This document shows, in pieces, positions 25,153-34,592 of a DNA stretch of 64,000 bases. Made by a program: the position numbers and the translations under genes. The stretch's first letter is position 1, and each line of letters opens with the position of its first letter. Below the pieces are notes generated by a model. It worked only from the letters and a program-made list of their open reading frames with translations. It ran no database searches and was not told the DNA's origin. This DNA comes from Planktothrix tepida PCC 9214. Lineage in GTDB: Bacteria; Cyanobacteriota; Cyanobacteriia; Cyanobacteriales; Microcoleaceae. The stretch covers positions 374,158 to 438,157 of the forward strand of contig NZ_LN889812.1 of NCBI RefSeq assembly GCF_900009145.1, given 5' to 3'.

Positions 25153-25455
25153 TTAGTAGCGACGGGAATAATTTTGTTTATTTCCCCAACTCCCTCTGGC
25201 GGGTTTCCGTTCTTCACGGGGTCGAGCTTTATTCACTTTCAGAACTCGACTCATCCACTCAGCACCATCAAGTTCATTAATGGCTTTAGTTTCTTCATCA
25301 TCAGTCATCATTTCAACAAAGCCAAATCCCCGTTTTTTCCGAGTTTCCCGGTCAACAGGGATTTGAACTTCTTTCACAGAACCATACTCAGTAAAAACTT
25401 CTCTGAGATCGTCTTCTGTGACGTCGTAAGACAAATTACCTACATAGATCGTCAT
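25153..25455 (-). CDS. RRM RNA-binding protein with basic tail
   Basis: 100 residues: one RRM with RNP2 IYVGNLS and RNP1 RGFGFVEM, about 60 percent identical by eye to the paralogue 185 bp downstream, but ending in a short Arg/Lys/Tyr tail (KPARGSWGNKQNYSRRY) instead of a glycine-rich one. It belongs to the cyanobacterial Rbp family of small RNA chaperones. The two genes look like a tandem duplication with diverged tails. A weak hairpin (CTGT...ACAG) lies in the intergenic stretch. Confidence 0.92.
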   Translation of the reverse strand: MTIYVGNLSYDVTEDDLREVFTEYGSVKEVQIPVDRETRKKRGFGFVEMMTDDEETKAINELDGAEWMSRVLKVNKARPREERKPARGSWGNKQNYSRRY

Positions 25456-25474
25456 TACTTACCTTTTCAGTCAA

Positions 25475-25520
25475 AAATCAAGGGTGTGCGGAGATTGGAA
25501 TTCGGAGGGACGCGGGCAGA
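25475..25520 (-). promoter_or_regulatory. 5' leader shared with the first RRM gene
   Basis: Read on the plus strand it contains GGAGATTGGAATTCGGAGGG, nearly the same as the leader at 24981-25030. The region upstream to 25753 is AT-rich with no other gene; it separates this gene from the GGDEF/EAL gene. Confidence 0.5.
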
Positions 25521-25753
25521 ACTTACACATAGAGAGCAAAATTGTTCCTGATGCCATCGCAAACTAGGCTACCGATATCTAATCTTTTTAAGATAATAAC
25601 ATTTTTTTCCCAAAAAACTATATCTATCTTTTGATAGACTTAAATTTTTTTATAATAATTCTCATATACAGCGATTGTATCTTGTTTTTGTTACATTGTT
25701 ACAGATTGTAAAGAAAAATTTCAGTATTTATTATGATGCGGTTGCAATGAATC

Positions 25754-28468
25754 TTAAGAAAGAAAGCGGATTAAAAATTCTGTGGTTTTTAAACGATCTA
25801 ACGGTTGAGAAATTAAATAACCCTGTCCATAATTGCATCCCAACTCTTTTAATTTTTCCAGTTGAATTGGGGTTTCAATTCCTTCAGCGACTACATCCAT
25901 CCCTAGGCTATGAGCTAACATAATAATCGTGTGAATAATTTCTGTTCCTTCGGTTTCAGACTGGATTTTGCTCACAAAAGAACGATCAATTTTTAAAGTG
26001 CAGAGTGGAAAGTTATGGAGCCGACTTAAAGAAGAATATCCGGTTCCAAAATCATCAATACACAATTTTATTCCGAGTTCTTGAAGTTGTTGAAGTAAAC
26101 TTTGTTCAAAGGTTAAAAATTCCAAAAAACACGTTTCAGTCACTTCTAGCTTTAATAGCCAATTTTTAAGCGGATAATTTTCAAGAATTTTTTTAAAATT
26201 TTCGATTAAATTAACTTGCCTTAAATCAACAGGAGAGAGATTAACACTCATACTCAACGGAGGTAAATCAGGAAATTGTTGGTTCCAGTAATTCATTTGC
26301 TGACAGGCTTCTTTTAAGACCCATAAATCAATGGCTTGAATTAATCCTGTTTCTTCAGCAATGGGGATAAATTCACTGGGACTAATCATATTTCTATGAG
26401 GATGATTCCAACGAATTAACGCTTCAAATCCAATCAATCGTCTTGTCTCTAAAGAAATAATCGGTTGATAATATAATAAAAATTCTTCTCGAATTAATGC
26501 TTCTCTTAAATGATTTTCTAGTTGCAACCGTTCCATGGCTGGAATTTGCATCGCACTGGTTAAAACTTGATAACATCCCTTCCCTAAACGCTTGGCATGA
26601 TACATCGCAATATCCGCATCTCGAATCACCTCTTCTGGTTGAGAATATCCCATTGAACTAAGGGAAATCCCAATACTAACCCCTGTAAAAATCGGATTTT
26701 GATGAATATAAAAAGGATGTTTAAGCTGTTCAATAATTCGTTGAGCTACATCTGTTGCTTCATTGACATCTTTAATATTTTCTAATAAAATAATAAATTC
26801 ATCTCCTCCGATTCGTGCAACAGTATCCTTAAATTTGACGATCGTTGTTAAACGGTGGGCAACACTTTTTAATAATTCATCTCCGACTAAATGACCCAAG
26901 CTATCATTAATGACTTTAAATCGGTCTAAATCTAAAAACAAAATTGCATATAAATAATGCTTTTTATGGTTTGTTTTTTGAATTAAATACTGGAGTCTAT
27001 TTAACAGCCAGGTTCGATTTTTTAACCCAGTCAAACTATCATGAAACGCATCAAATTTGAGTTTTTCTTCCCGTTTTAATAATTCTGCTTGTGTTTTTTT
27101 TAAATGTTCTAAAGCTAAAGAAAGTTCTGCTGTTCGTTGATAGACTCGATCCTCTAATTCTTTATTAGAACTTTCAATCGCTGCTTTGGCTTGTTGCAAT
27201 TCTGCCGTGCGTTCTTGCACTCGCACTTCTAATTTCTCAAAAGCAGCCTTTAACTGCATTGCCATGAGATTAAATGACCGAGCTAAAATTCCCAGTTCAT
27301 CTGTGCGATTGAGTTCAATCTTTTGGTCTAATTCTCCTTGAGCGATCGCTTGACTAGCTTGACTTAATTGAATAATGGGAGCCGTAATCCAATGAGCCGT
27401 TATTATTCCCAGACCAGTAGCAATACCCAAAGCCAAAAAACACAGCAAAATCGTAATTTTTTGAGCCTCTGTAATCGGAGTCATAAAATCACTTTCAGGA
27501 ACAACAACACAAATTAACCAATCAATTCCTTTTCCATCTAAATAGGGAAAAATTTGTGCAATGTATCGTTTATTATCCCATTTAAAATCCAAGAAAACCG
27601 CTCCTTGAATCTGCTGAAAACTCTGAACCTGATTTTGTAACTGTTTCGTAGTTTCTCGAATCCAAAACTCTTGACTTTCTATGGCTTTAATTCTTTGGAG
27701 TTGACCCTGTTTAACCCTAAAAGGATTACTCCTAGAAGAACTAGCAACCAACATCCCGGAACGCTCAATAATAAAACTTTGTCCAGATTGACCAATTTTC
27801 AACCCTCGCAGAACATCACTAATTTCTGATAAGGTTAAAGGTGTATCCAGGACTCCTAATAAACGGCCTTGTTGATTATAAATCGGTAAGACCGCATCAA
27901 TGGCTAAGGTGCTGTGATCAAACCATAAATAAATCGGACTCCAAGTTGCTTTTTTCGCTTGAATAGCAGCTTGATACCAAGGGCGAGTGCGGGGATCATA
28001 ATTAGGAAATATTCTTAAGAGTTGACCCGGTTTGCCATTAGAATTCAAAGCGTAGGTATAATACTGATTTTGAGTGAAAGCTTGAACAATTTCTAGCTGA
28101 AATTGCTGATTTTGACTTCTCTTGATTCCCAAATATTCTCCTTGCTCATTTCCCCAGGCGATATAATCCACAGAGGGAAAAGCATAGAATTGGTGAAGAA
28201 ACCAAGGTTTAAAACGGGTTACATCTTTTAAGACGAATAATTTTTCACTCAGGACATTTTGATTCGTCTGATTGACAAGATGGGCTGCATTCAGATACGT
28301 TTTTAGGTTTAACTCAATGCGGGTACTAATTTCTTGATGCAACTGAATTACTAAATCGTTGACTGCTTTCTGTCCGTTTTTATAGGAAAAAAATCCTGTC
28401 ATTCCGACTACAATAGAGATTTGTAACACAAACGGAATAACAAGCAATTGACGGAGTGGCAACTTCAC
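25754..28468 (-). CDS. Membrane GGDEF/EAL cyclic-di-GMP protein with Cache-type sensor
   Basis: About 904 residues from GTG 28468, chosen for the AAGGAG ribosome site 10 nt upstream; an ATG at 28537 adds 23 residues. Order: TM helix (about 8-30), periplasmic double-Cache-like sensor (about 30-330, with YLGIKRSQNQ and DPRTRPWYQAAIQ), TM helix (about 335-357), HAMP, coiled coil, GGDEF (RIGGDEF near 552) and EAL (FEALIRW near 680). Both motifs are canonical, so it may make or degrade c-di-GMP. The inhibitory RxxD site before GGDEF is KFKD, so product inhibition is probably lost. DPRTRPWYQ is typical of Cache domains that bind small ligands such as amino acids. Confidence 0.9.
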   Translation of the reverse strand: MKLPLRQLLVIPFVLQISIVVGMTGFFSYKNGQKAVNDLVIQLHQEISTRIELNLKTYLNAAHLVNQTNQNVLSEKLFVLKDVTRFKPWFLHQFYAFPSVDYIAWGNEQGEYLGIKRSQNQQFQLEIVQAFTQNQYYTYALNSNGKPGQLLRIFPNYDPRTRPWYQAAIQAKKATWSPIYLWFDHSTLAIDAVLPIYNQQGRLLGVLDTPLTLSEISDVLRGLKIGQSGQSFIIERSGMLVASSSRSNPFRVKQGQLQRIKAIESQEFWIRETTKQLQNQVQSFQQIQGAVFLDFKWDNKRYIAQIFPYLDGKGIDWLICVVVPESDFMTPITEAQKITILLCFLALGIATGLGIITAHWITAPIIQLSQASQAIAQGELDQKIELNRTDELGILARSFNLMAMQLKAAFEKLEVRVQERTAELQQAKAAIESSNKELEDRVYQRTAELSLALEHLKKTQAELLKREEKLKFDAFHDSLTGLKNRTWLLNRLQYLIQKTNHKKHYLYAILFLDLDRFKVINDSLGHLVGDELLKSVAHRLTTIVKFKDTVARIGGDEFIILLENIKDVNEATDVAQRIIEQLKHPFYIHQNPIFTGVSIGISLSSMGYSQPEEVIRDADIAMYHAKRLGKGCYQVLTSAMQIPAMERLQLENHLREALIREEFLLYYQPIISLETRRLIGFEALIRWNHPHRNMISPSEFIPIAEETGLIQAIDLWVLKEACQQMNYWNQQFPDLPPLSMSVNLSPVDLRQVNLIENFKKILENYPLKNWLLKLEVTETCFLEFLTFEQSLLQQLQELGIKLCIDDFGTGYSSLSRLHNFPLCTLKIDRSFVSKIQSETEGTEIIHTIIMLAHSLGMDVVAEGIETPIQLEKLKELGCNYGQGYLISQPLDRLKTTEFLIRFLS

Positions 28469-28613
28469 AAGTGCTGATCTCCTTAAAAAGTAAAGCCTAA
28501 TCAACGGATGACTCAATTCAAATCGCTGACATTGCATCAGTCATCGTTTCTGAACAATGAATCCTTTTGTAGAGCGCTTTGTTCCTAAATTTCAGCGCTT
28601 CTACAAACTGCAA

Positions 28614-29222
28614 TTAAAATTTTGTCCACTCAAATCCAACACGGGGACGATTGATCTCTAATTCCCAACCCTCAACCAGTCCCGCTTCAACACTTGAAAA
28701 TGCAACCGCCCGTTTAAAGGGAATCGGATCATAATCCGGGTTTTCCGGTTCGCTGGGGGGAGTGACTCGACTGGGGCTGGGATTAGCTGGGGGGCGACGG
28801 GATTCTAGGGAATCTTCAGAAACAGAAGTTGGAGTGCTGGCGCGGCGAGATCCTAAAGGAACCACTTTATTAGGGTTAGTGGCTGTGGGATCAGAATGTT
28901 GAGATTGAGTTTTGAATGGCATTTGCACCGGATAAATCCGTTGAGCCGTTAATTCTGCCCGTTTTTCTTTAAACCCTTCTTTTCGCTCAATCAGATTCAT
29001 TCCTAAACGACCTTCAATAATGATTTGATCGCCTTGATGATATTTTTCATGAACTTCTTGGGCAAAATTTCCCCAAGCAATGACTCTTAAGGTGGAAGGA
29101 GGATCGACATCCCGCAGTGCTGGAAACTGAACTAACATTTCTGTTAGGGCGAGTTGACTATCAGAGGTATAACGTAGTTGCGGATCTTCAACAATCTCCG
29201 CCATCAAAATAATACTGTTCAT
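28614..29222 (-). CDS. ssb: Single-stranded DNA-binding protein, cyanobacterial type
   Basis: 202 residues. The OB-fold is in the first 105 (MNSIILMAEIVEDPQLRYTSDSQLALTEM, STLRVIAWGNFAQEVHEKYHQGDQIIIEGRLGM). A Pro/Ser-rich linker follows and then a C-terminal FKRAVAFSSVEAGLVEGWELEINRP. The usual acidic DDDIPF tail of SSB is absent. It probably binds ssDNA in replication or repair, but the missing tail suggests different partners from classical SSB. It lies 112 bp downstream of the nucleotidyltransferase gene on the same strand. Confidence 0.8.
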   Translation of the reverse strand: MNSIILMAEIVEDPQLRYTSDSQLALTEMLVQFPALRDVDPPSTLRVIAWGNFAQEVHEKYHQGDQIIIEGRLGMNLIERKEGFKEKRAELTAQRIYPVQMPFKTQSQHSDPTATNPNKVVPLGSRRASTPTSVSEDSLESRRPPANPSPSRVTPPSEPENPDYDPIPFKRAVAFSSVEAGLVEGWELEINRPRVGFEWTKF

Positions 29223-29334
29223 AGGTTAAGCAACAAATTCCAGTACAAGGTTAAAAACTCCCTGGGAGTTGAGTTTTTTTGATCATGACATTTTTAGTCT
29301 AATCTTTAAACTCTTTTTCTGTTAATTTTGGATG

Positions 29335-31866
29335 TTAAACATCATCTGGGTGTTCCATCCCTTGGGATTGATTCACAAACTCATGGACTAAATTGCGATA
29401 TTCTCGCAAGGTTGTATCAACCCAATCGCGATCAACACTATTGGCAAAAATGTGAACCAGAGGTTCTCCAGCATCGGGTAAAATCAACACCCAGTTATCA
29501 TCTTGGTAATTAATTAATTTGACCCCATCAATTAATTCTAGGTTTTCTGGGGAATGAGTTTCAACTAAATGTCGCATCAATCCGCCTTTAATTGTCCAGG
29601 GACAACGCACGGTATACCGACGATGGACAACATGGGGTAAATCTGCCCGAACTTGGGTGAGCGATCGCTCTTGGGTCGTTAACATTTCTATAATTTTAGC
29701 AATAGAAAACATGGCATCAAACCCTGGATGCAGTTGGGGGAAAATAAACCCCATATCTCCACTTCCGCCTAAAACTACATTCGGGTTGCGGTGACAGGCT
29801 TCCATTAAAGCCGTCGGGTTGGCTTTGGTGCGAATGACTTTGGCATCATAACGGCGGGCTATTTGTTCAATGGCGGCGGAAGTATGAACTGGAACTACAA
29901 CGGTACTGCGGGGATGGGAGGTTAAAACCATATTCACCATCAACGAGGTTAAGATTTCTCCCCGAATGGGACTTCCGGTTTCATCGACTAACATAAATTG
30001 TTCGCCGTTGGCATAGACTTGCGCCCCGAAATTAGCGCGTAAGGCTTCAACGACTCGCCCTAATTGATCGAGTAAATTTTCTCGTTCAGGAACCGATAAA
30101 GCGGTATGATTTAAGCTGGCATTTAAGACCACCGCATCACAGCCAAATTTGGCTAAAAGTTGCGGTAGAATTGCCCCAGAAACGGCATAAACATAATCAA
30201 TAACAACTTTAGCATTACTGTAGCGTAACACTTCGGGATTGATATGTTTTCCAAAGCTGATACTATAAATATCGAGTAAATCAATCGTATAACTGACGTT
30301 ACCAATTTCAGGAATTTGCGCCCGTCGTAAATCTTCTTTAAAATAAGCTCCTTCAATTTTCTTTTCTTTGGCTTTGGTAATATTAATTCCTTTATGATCT
30401 AAAAATTCAATTAATAGATAATCCGCCCGTTCGGGAGAAAGTCGGACGTGAATTCCCCCGGCAACTTTTAACGACGGAATGGCCGTGCGGGTAATCGGAA
30501 TGGCAGTCGCATCTAAGTTAATAATATCGATGCCAACGGACATTAAACCCGCCACTAAGGAACGAGTCACCATGCGAGAAATCGGTCGTTGATCTCGCGA
30601 AACCGCCACCGTTGAACCGGGTTTTAAGGTTGATCCAAAAGCCGCCCCTAATTTAACCGCAAATTCCGGCGTAATATCAATATTGGCTAATCCTTGTACT
30701 CCCCGTTGACCAAATAAATTGCGTTGGGCGGTATTACCCCAAATTAAATTAATATTTAGGGTCGCGCCGGATTCGATTTTTTTACTGGGCCAGACTCGCA
30801 CCCCTGGGCTAATTTGGGCTTCTTCTCCCACACTGGATAAGGAACCCACCACCGCCCCTTCGAGAACGTGGGCACGACGGTCTACACGCGCTCCTCTAGC
30901 AATCACACAGGCTCGTAAATGGGCATCATCCCCAATAATCGCACCATTCCAAATAATCGGCCGTTTAATATTAGCATCGGCACCGATGGTAACATTATCC
31001 CCAATGACGGTTCCGGCTTCAATTTGTGCTCTAGCGCCAATCCGACAATTGCGACCAATCAAAACGGGGGTTTCAATTTGGGCTGTTTCATCAATATAAG
31101 TATTTTCTCCCACCCACAACCCCGGAAAGCGTTCCGGGTAGGGAATTTTAAGTTTTACTTTCCCCATTAAGACATCATAATGGGCTTCTCGATAGATATC
31201 TAAATGACCAATATCACACCAATAGTTATTGGCAATAAACCCATACATGGGTTCATCTTTTTCTAAGAGTAAGGGGAATAAATCTTGAGAAAAATCACAT
31301 TCTTGATCGTAGGGAAGATATTCTAAAACTTCCGGTTCTAAGATATAGGTTCCTGTATTCACCGTATCGGAAAAAACTTCACTGGTGGCGGGTTTTTCTA
31401 AAAAGCGACGAATGCGCTGATTTTCATCAGTAATCACCACCCCAAATTCAATAGGATTCGGCATTCGGGTTAAAATCAAGGTGGCTTTTGATTGTTTGCG
31501 ATGATGAAATTCAATAGCGGCGGTTAAATCAAAATCCGTAACACTATCTCCGCTAATCACTAAAAAGGTTTGATCTAAAAGTTCAGCAATATTTTTAACA
31601 CAGCCTGCGGTTCCCAGGGGTTGATCTTCTTCGACAGCATAAGTAATTTGGACACCTAAATCACTGCCATCATGAAAATATTCGCGCATCACATCAGGAA
31701 GATAATGTAATGTGGCAACTATTTCTATAATATTGTGTTGTTTGAGTAAATTAATAATATGTTCAGCAATGGGACGATTCAGTATCGGTACCATCGGCTT
31801 AGGAAGATCGCACGTTAAGGGTCGCAGTCGTGTTCCTGATCCACCCGCCATTAGCACTGCTCGCAT
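29335..31866 (-). CDS. Mannose-1-phosphate guanylyltransferase-like / phosphomannomutase-like fusion
   Basis: About 843 residues from ATG 31866, chosen because AGGAGG lies 6 nt upstream. The N-terminal nucleotidyltransferase (1-235) has the signature AVLMAGGSGTRLRPLTCDLPKPMVP. A left-handed beta-helix of hexapeptides (about 255-370) follows, then a phosphohexomutase-like region (385-843). In that region the catalytic-serine loop (TASHNP in active enzymes) is replaced by AGGIHVRLSP near 470, and the metal loop DGDxDR by GSGDMGF near 700. The first half should make an NDP-sugar for polysaccharides; the second half probably no longer works as a mutase. This architecture is widespread in cyanobacteria. 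Confidence 0.85.
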   Translation of the reverse strand: MRAVLMAGGSGTRLRPLTCDLPKPMVPILNRPIAEHIINLLKQHNIIEIVATLHYLPDVMREYFHDGSDLGVQITYAVEEDQPLGTAGCVKNIAELLDQTFLVISGDSVTDFDLTAAIEFHHRKQSKATLILTRMPNPIEFGVVITDENQRIRRFLEKPATSEVFSDTVNTGTYILEPEVLEYLPYDQECDFSQDLFPLLLEKDEPMYGFIANNYWCDIGHLDIYREAHYDVLMGKVKLKIPYPERFPGLWVGENTYIDETAQIETPVLIGRNCRIGARAQIEAGTVIGDNVTIGADANIKRPIIWNGAIIGDDAHLRACVIARGARVDRRAHVLEGAVVGSLSSVGEEAQISPGVRVWPSKKIESGATLNINLIWGNTAQRNLFGQRGVQGLANIDITPEFAVKLGAAFGSTLKPGSTVAVSRDQRPISRMVTRSLVAGLMSVGIDIINLDATAIPITRTAIPSLKVAGGIHVRLSPERADYLLIEFLDHKGINITKAKEKKIEGAYFKEDLRRAQIPEIGNVSYTIDLLDIYSISFGKHINPEVLRYSNAKVVIDYVYAVSGAILPQLLAKFGCDAVVLNASLNHTALSVPERENLLDQLGRVVEALRANFGAQVYANGEQFMLVDETGSPIRGEILTSLMVNMVLTSHPRSTVVVPVHTSAAIEQIARRYDAKVIRTKANPTALMEACHRNPNVVLGGSGDMGFIFPQLHPGFDAMFSIAKIIEMLTTQERSLTQVRADLPHVVHRRYTVRCPWTIKGGLMRHLVETHSPENLELIDGVKLINYQDDNWVLILPDAGEPLVHIFANSVDRDWVDTTLREYRNLVHEFVNQSQGMEHPDDV

Positions 31867-32428
31867 ATATCCTCCTGATTGATTTAGGCTGATTAATGAT
31901 CTAAATTTTCCTGATTTTCTCACCGTTAAGTTAAGGTGAATCCGATCAGTGTTGGGTTCCTTAAATCGGGGGTTACTGAAAATACATTACAATCGTTGAG
32001 AGCTAATTAACTCAAATTTTTAATCAAAAATACGACATCATTTTGGAGAGGCTTTCAACGAAATTAACTCTACAGCTTACCGATTTAAAGTTTGAATCGA
32101 AAGGCCTTAAAACTATTAGAATTAACAACCCACTCTTCATAGGATAGCAAATTTCTTATTTCCTGGCTCAAAATAATAGAAAGATTATCTATTGTAATCG
32201 TTAATTTTTATTAATCTCTTGGGGTTCTCCCCGGCTGAAGTCTCCCGCCTAGGCGTTAATCACTAGATGGGGCAAGGTTTTTTTCAAGCTGGAAATGGAG
32301 GAAACTGATGCAGGAGGGTTGAGGAGAGCAGTTACTCATCGGTTATAAATGACACTTCTCTCGAATCAACTGCTACAATAGATCACCATTAACTTCTGTT
32401 TAATCCTTCACAGCAAAATCTTTTGGGT
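31867..32428. other. Intergenic region with small palindromes
   Basis: 560 bp between divergent genes. It contains GGGGTTCTCCCC (32221-32232) and the perfect palindrome CGCCTAGGCG (32246-32255). No open frame, tRNA or known riboswitch was recognised. Promoters for the minus-strand sugar-nucleotide gene and the plus-strand operon must lie here. Confidence 0.5.
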
Positions 32429-32623
32429 ATGAGTTCGATCATTAGCCTATTGCTACTTGTCATTTATGGAGGCGGAATCTGGAAGTTTTGGAGTGGGTTT
32501 GAAAAGACCAACTTCAACCGCAGTTTCCAGAATCGTCTGATCCTTTCATTATTCTGGCCTGTGTTAGTGTTCAATTCCTCCTATCGGAAAAACTTTACCA
32601 AAGCATTAAAAGGCTCAAAATAG
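32429..32623 (+). CDS. Small conserved membrane protein
   Basis: 64 residues from ATG 32429 (an in-frame TTG lies two codons earlier). One N-terminal transmembrane helix (SIISLLLLVIYGGGIWKFWSGF) is followed by FNRSFQNRLILSLFWPVLVFNSSYRKNFTKALKG, a second hydrophobic piece and a basic end. It resembles small conserved cyanobacterial membrane proteins of unknown function. It is first in a tight operon: the methyltransferase gene begins 17 bp later. Confidence 0.6.
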   Translation: MSSIISLLLLVIYGGGIWKFWSGFEKTNFNRSFQNRLILSLFWPVLVFNSSYRKNFTKALKGSK

Positions 32624-32640
32624 AGATAAATCTATAATGA

Positions 32641-33360
32641 ATGGCTAAATCTTCTAATCCATCCAATTTTTTTAATTTATCCGTAGGGTCTGACCCCTTG
32701 GAAACGGCACTGGCGACCGTTGCCCATCGTTTTAACCGAGAATATCAAGGGGGTGCATTTGATTTGCCCCCGGAAGTAGAAACCCTAGAAATTTTTCGCG
32801 ATCGTATGGCGGGAACTTTAGCAGAAAAAATCACTTCCCCTTTTTGGGAAATTGCCAAACCTCACAAAAATCAACGCTGTTTAGATATTGGTTGTGGGGT
32901 TAGTTTTCTCATCTATCCTTGGCGAGATTGGGACGCTTTATTTTATGGGCAAGAAATTAGTACCGTTGCCAAAGATGCTTTAAATGTTCGAGGCCCCCAG
33001 TTAAATTCTAAACTGTTTAAAGGAGTAACCTTAGCACCGGGTCATCAACTACAATATGAAGCTCATCAGTTTGATTTAGCGATCGCAACGGGATGGAGTT
33101 GTTACTATCCTCTGAGTTATTGGGAATTGGTTTTAAAAGAAGTTAAACGAGTGGTTAAACCGGGTGGAGATTTTGTGTTTGATGTGTTAATTCCCGATGC
33201 CGAATTAGCCGAAGATTGGGCAATCTTAGAAACCTATTTAGGCACAGAAGTATTTTTAGAACCCTTAGACAATTGGGAAACCCTTATTAAAGCAACAGGT
33301 GCTAAAATTTTAAAACGGAAGCCCGGAACGTTATTTCAACTTTATAAAATCCGCTTTTAA
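32641..33360 (+). CDS. Class I SAM-dependent methyltransferase
   Basis: 239 residues. Motif I is RCLDIGCGVSFLIYPW (near 79), followed by an acidic motif II region (ALFYGQEIS), motif IV FDLAIATGWSCYYPLSYW (near 143) and a post-IV VKPGGDFVFDVLIPDAE. The substrate cannot be deduced. It lies 8 bp before a transporter-like gene in the same operon, with no overlap. It is cytoplasmic. Confidence 0.8.
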   Translation: MAKSSNPSNFFNLSVGSDPLETALATVAHRFNREYQGGAFDLPPEVETLEIFRDRMAGTLAEKITSPFWEIAKPHKNQRCLDIGCGVSFLIYPWRDWDALFYGQEISTVAKDALNVRGPQLNSKLFKGVTLAPGHQLQYEAHQFDLAIATGWSCYYPLSYWELVLKEVKRVVKPGGDFVFDVLIPDAELAEDWAILETYLGTEVFLEPLDNWETLIKATGAKILKRKPGTLFQLYKIRF

Positions 33361-33368
33361 ACGGAATC

Positions 33369-34592
33369 ATGATCATTGACCTGTTGTTAATTGGTGCATT
33401 GGGATTTCTAGGAAGTTTTGGACACTGTTTGGGAATGTGCGGCCCCTTAACCGTTGCCTTTTCCTTTTCCGATGAATCTTTACCGACTCGTAAAATTCCC
33501 TTTCAATTTTATCTGTTATTAAATTTAGGTCGAATTCTCAGTTATGCCTTGGTTGGGGCTCTCATTGGTGGAGTAGGTTCGGTCTTAATTGCCAGTGGGC
33601 AAATGGCAGGAATAGGCAGTTTTTTTCGCCAAGGAATTGCCATTTTAACCGGAATATTATTAATTATTTTAGGATTAGCTCAAATTAACCCCACAATCTT
33701 TCATCGCTTCCCGATTATTCATCCTTTATCTCCCCAAAATTTGCATCATCACCTGAGTAAACTCATGGTGAATGTTTCCTTACAAAAGCATTTTTTTACT
33801 CCCTTATTATTAGGATTAATTTGGGGCTTTATTCCCTGTGGCTTTCTCTATACCGCCCAAATTAAAGCCGCAGAAACAGGCAATATTGGCTGGGGAATAT
33901 TAACGATGTTAGCCTTTGGTTTAGGAACCTTCCCAACGATGTTAGGGGTGGGATTATTAACCGGAAAATTCACCGCAGACCGTCGTAGTCAACTGTTTAG
34001 ACTGGGGGGATGGATTACTTTATTAATCGGAATTTTAACCTTATTAAGAACCGGAAATCATGTTGATTATTCTGGTTATGGTTCCTTAATTTGTTTAATA
34101 GTTGCCTTAATTGCTCGTCCTATTAGTCGGTTATGGTCACAACCTTTAAAATATAGACGAGTGTTTGGAGTGAGTGCTTTTATCTTAGCCGTTGTTCATA
34201 CGGTACAAATGTTAGATCATACCTTTCAATGGAATTTAACCGGGTTTGACTTTATGATTCCTCAACATCAAGGCGGAATTATAGCCGGAGGATTGGCTTT
34301 TTTATTAATGGTTCCTCTGGCGATTACCAGTTTTGATAAAATTCAAAATCAATTAGGTATTCTTTGGCGTAGAATTCATTTATTAGCGGTTCCAGCCTTT
34401 ATTTTAGCGGTGATTCATACTCTCTTAATTGGGTCAAACTATTTAGGCGGATTTGAATTAACCCTAATGATTAAAATTAGAGTTGCATTGCTTCTATTGT
34501 TAAGTTTAGTGGTATTATTAATTCGCTATCAAACCGTTTGGTCATTCTTTGGGTTAAAAAAGTTATATGTTGCACCCCTTAAACAAAAATAA
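33369..34592 (+). CDS. TauE/SafE-DsbD-like membrane protein fused to a ferric-reductase-like domain
   Basis: 407 residues with about ten membrane helices. The N-terminal half (LLIGALGFLGSFGHCLGMCGPLTVAF and GLIWGFIPCGFLYTAQIKA) is the UreH/DsbD_2-type domain, with Cys in HCLGMCGP and PCGF. The C-terminal half (RRVFGVSAFILAVVHTVQML, RRIHLLAVPAFILAVIHTLLIG) resembles a ferric-reductase-like haem-binding transmembrane domain with paired His. This suggests electron or metal handling across the membrane. The next gene overlaps its 3' end by 26 bp, so the two are translationally linked. Confidence 0.7.
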   Translation: MIIDLLLIGALGFLGSFGHCLGMCGPLTVAFSFSDESLPTRKIPFQFYLLLNLGRILSYALVGALIGGVGSVLIASGQMAGIGSFFRQGIAILTGILLIILGLAQINPTIFHRFPIIHPLSPQNLHHHLSKLMVNVSLQKHFFTPLLLGLIWGFIPCGFLYTAQIKAAETGNIGWGILTMLAFGLGTFPTMLGVGLLTGKFTADRRSQLFRLGGWITLLIGILTLLRTGNHVDYSGYGSLICLIVALIARPISRLWSQPLKYRRVFGVSAFILAVVHTVQMLDHTFQWNLTGFDFMIPQHQGGIIAGGLAFLLMVPLAITSFDKIQNQLGILWRRIHLLAVPAFILAVIHTLLIGSNYLGGFELTLMIKIRVALLLLLSLVVLLIRYQTVWSFFGLKKLYVAPLKQK

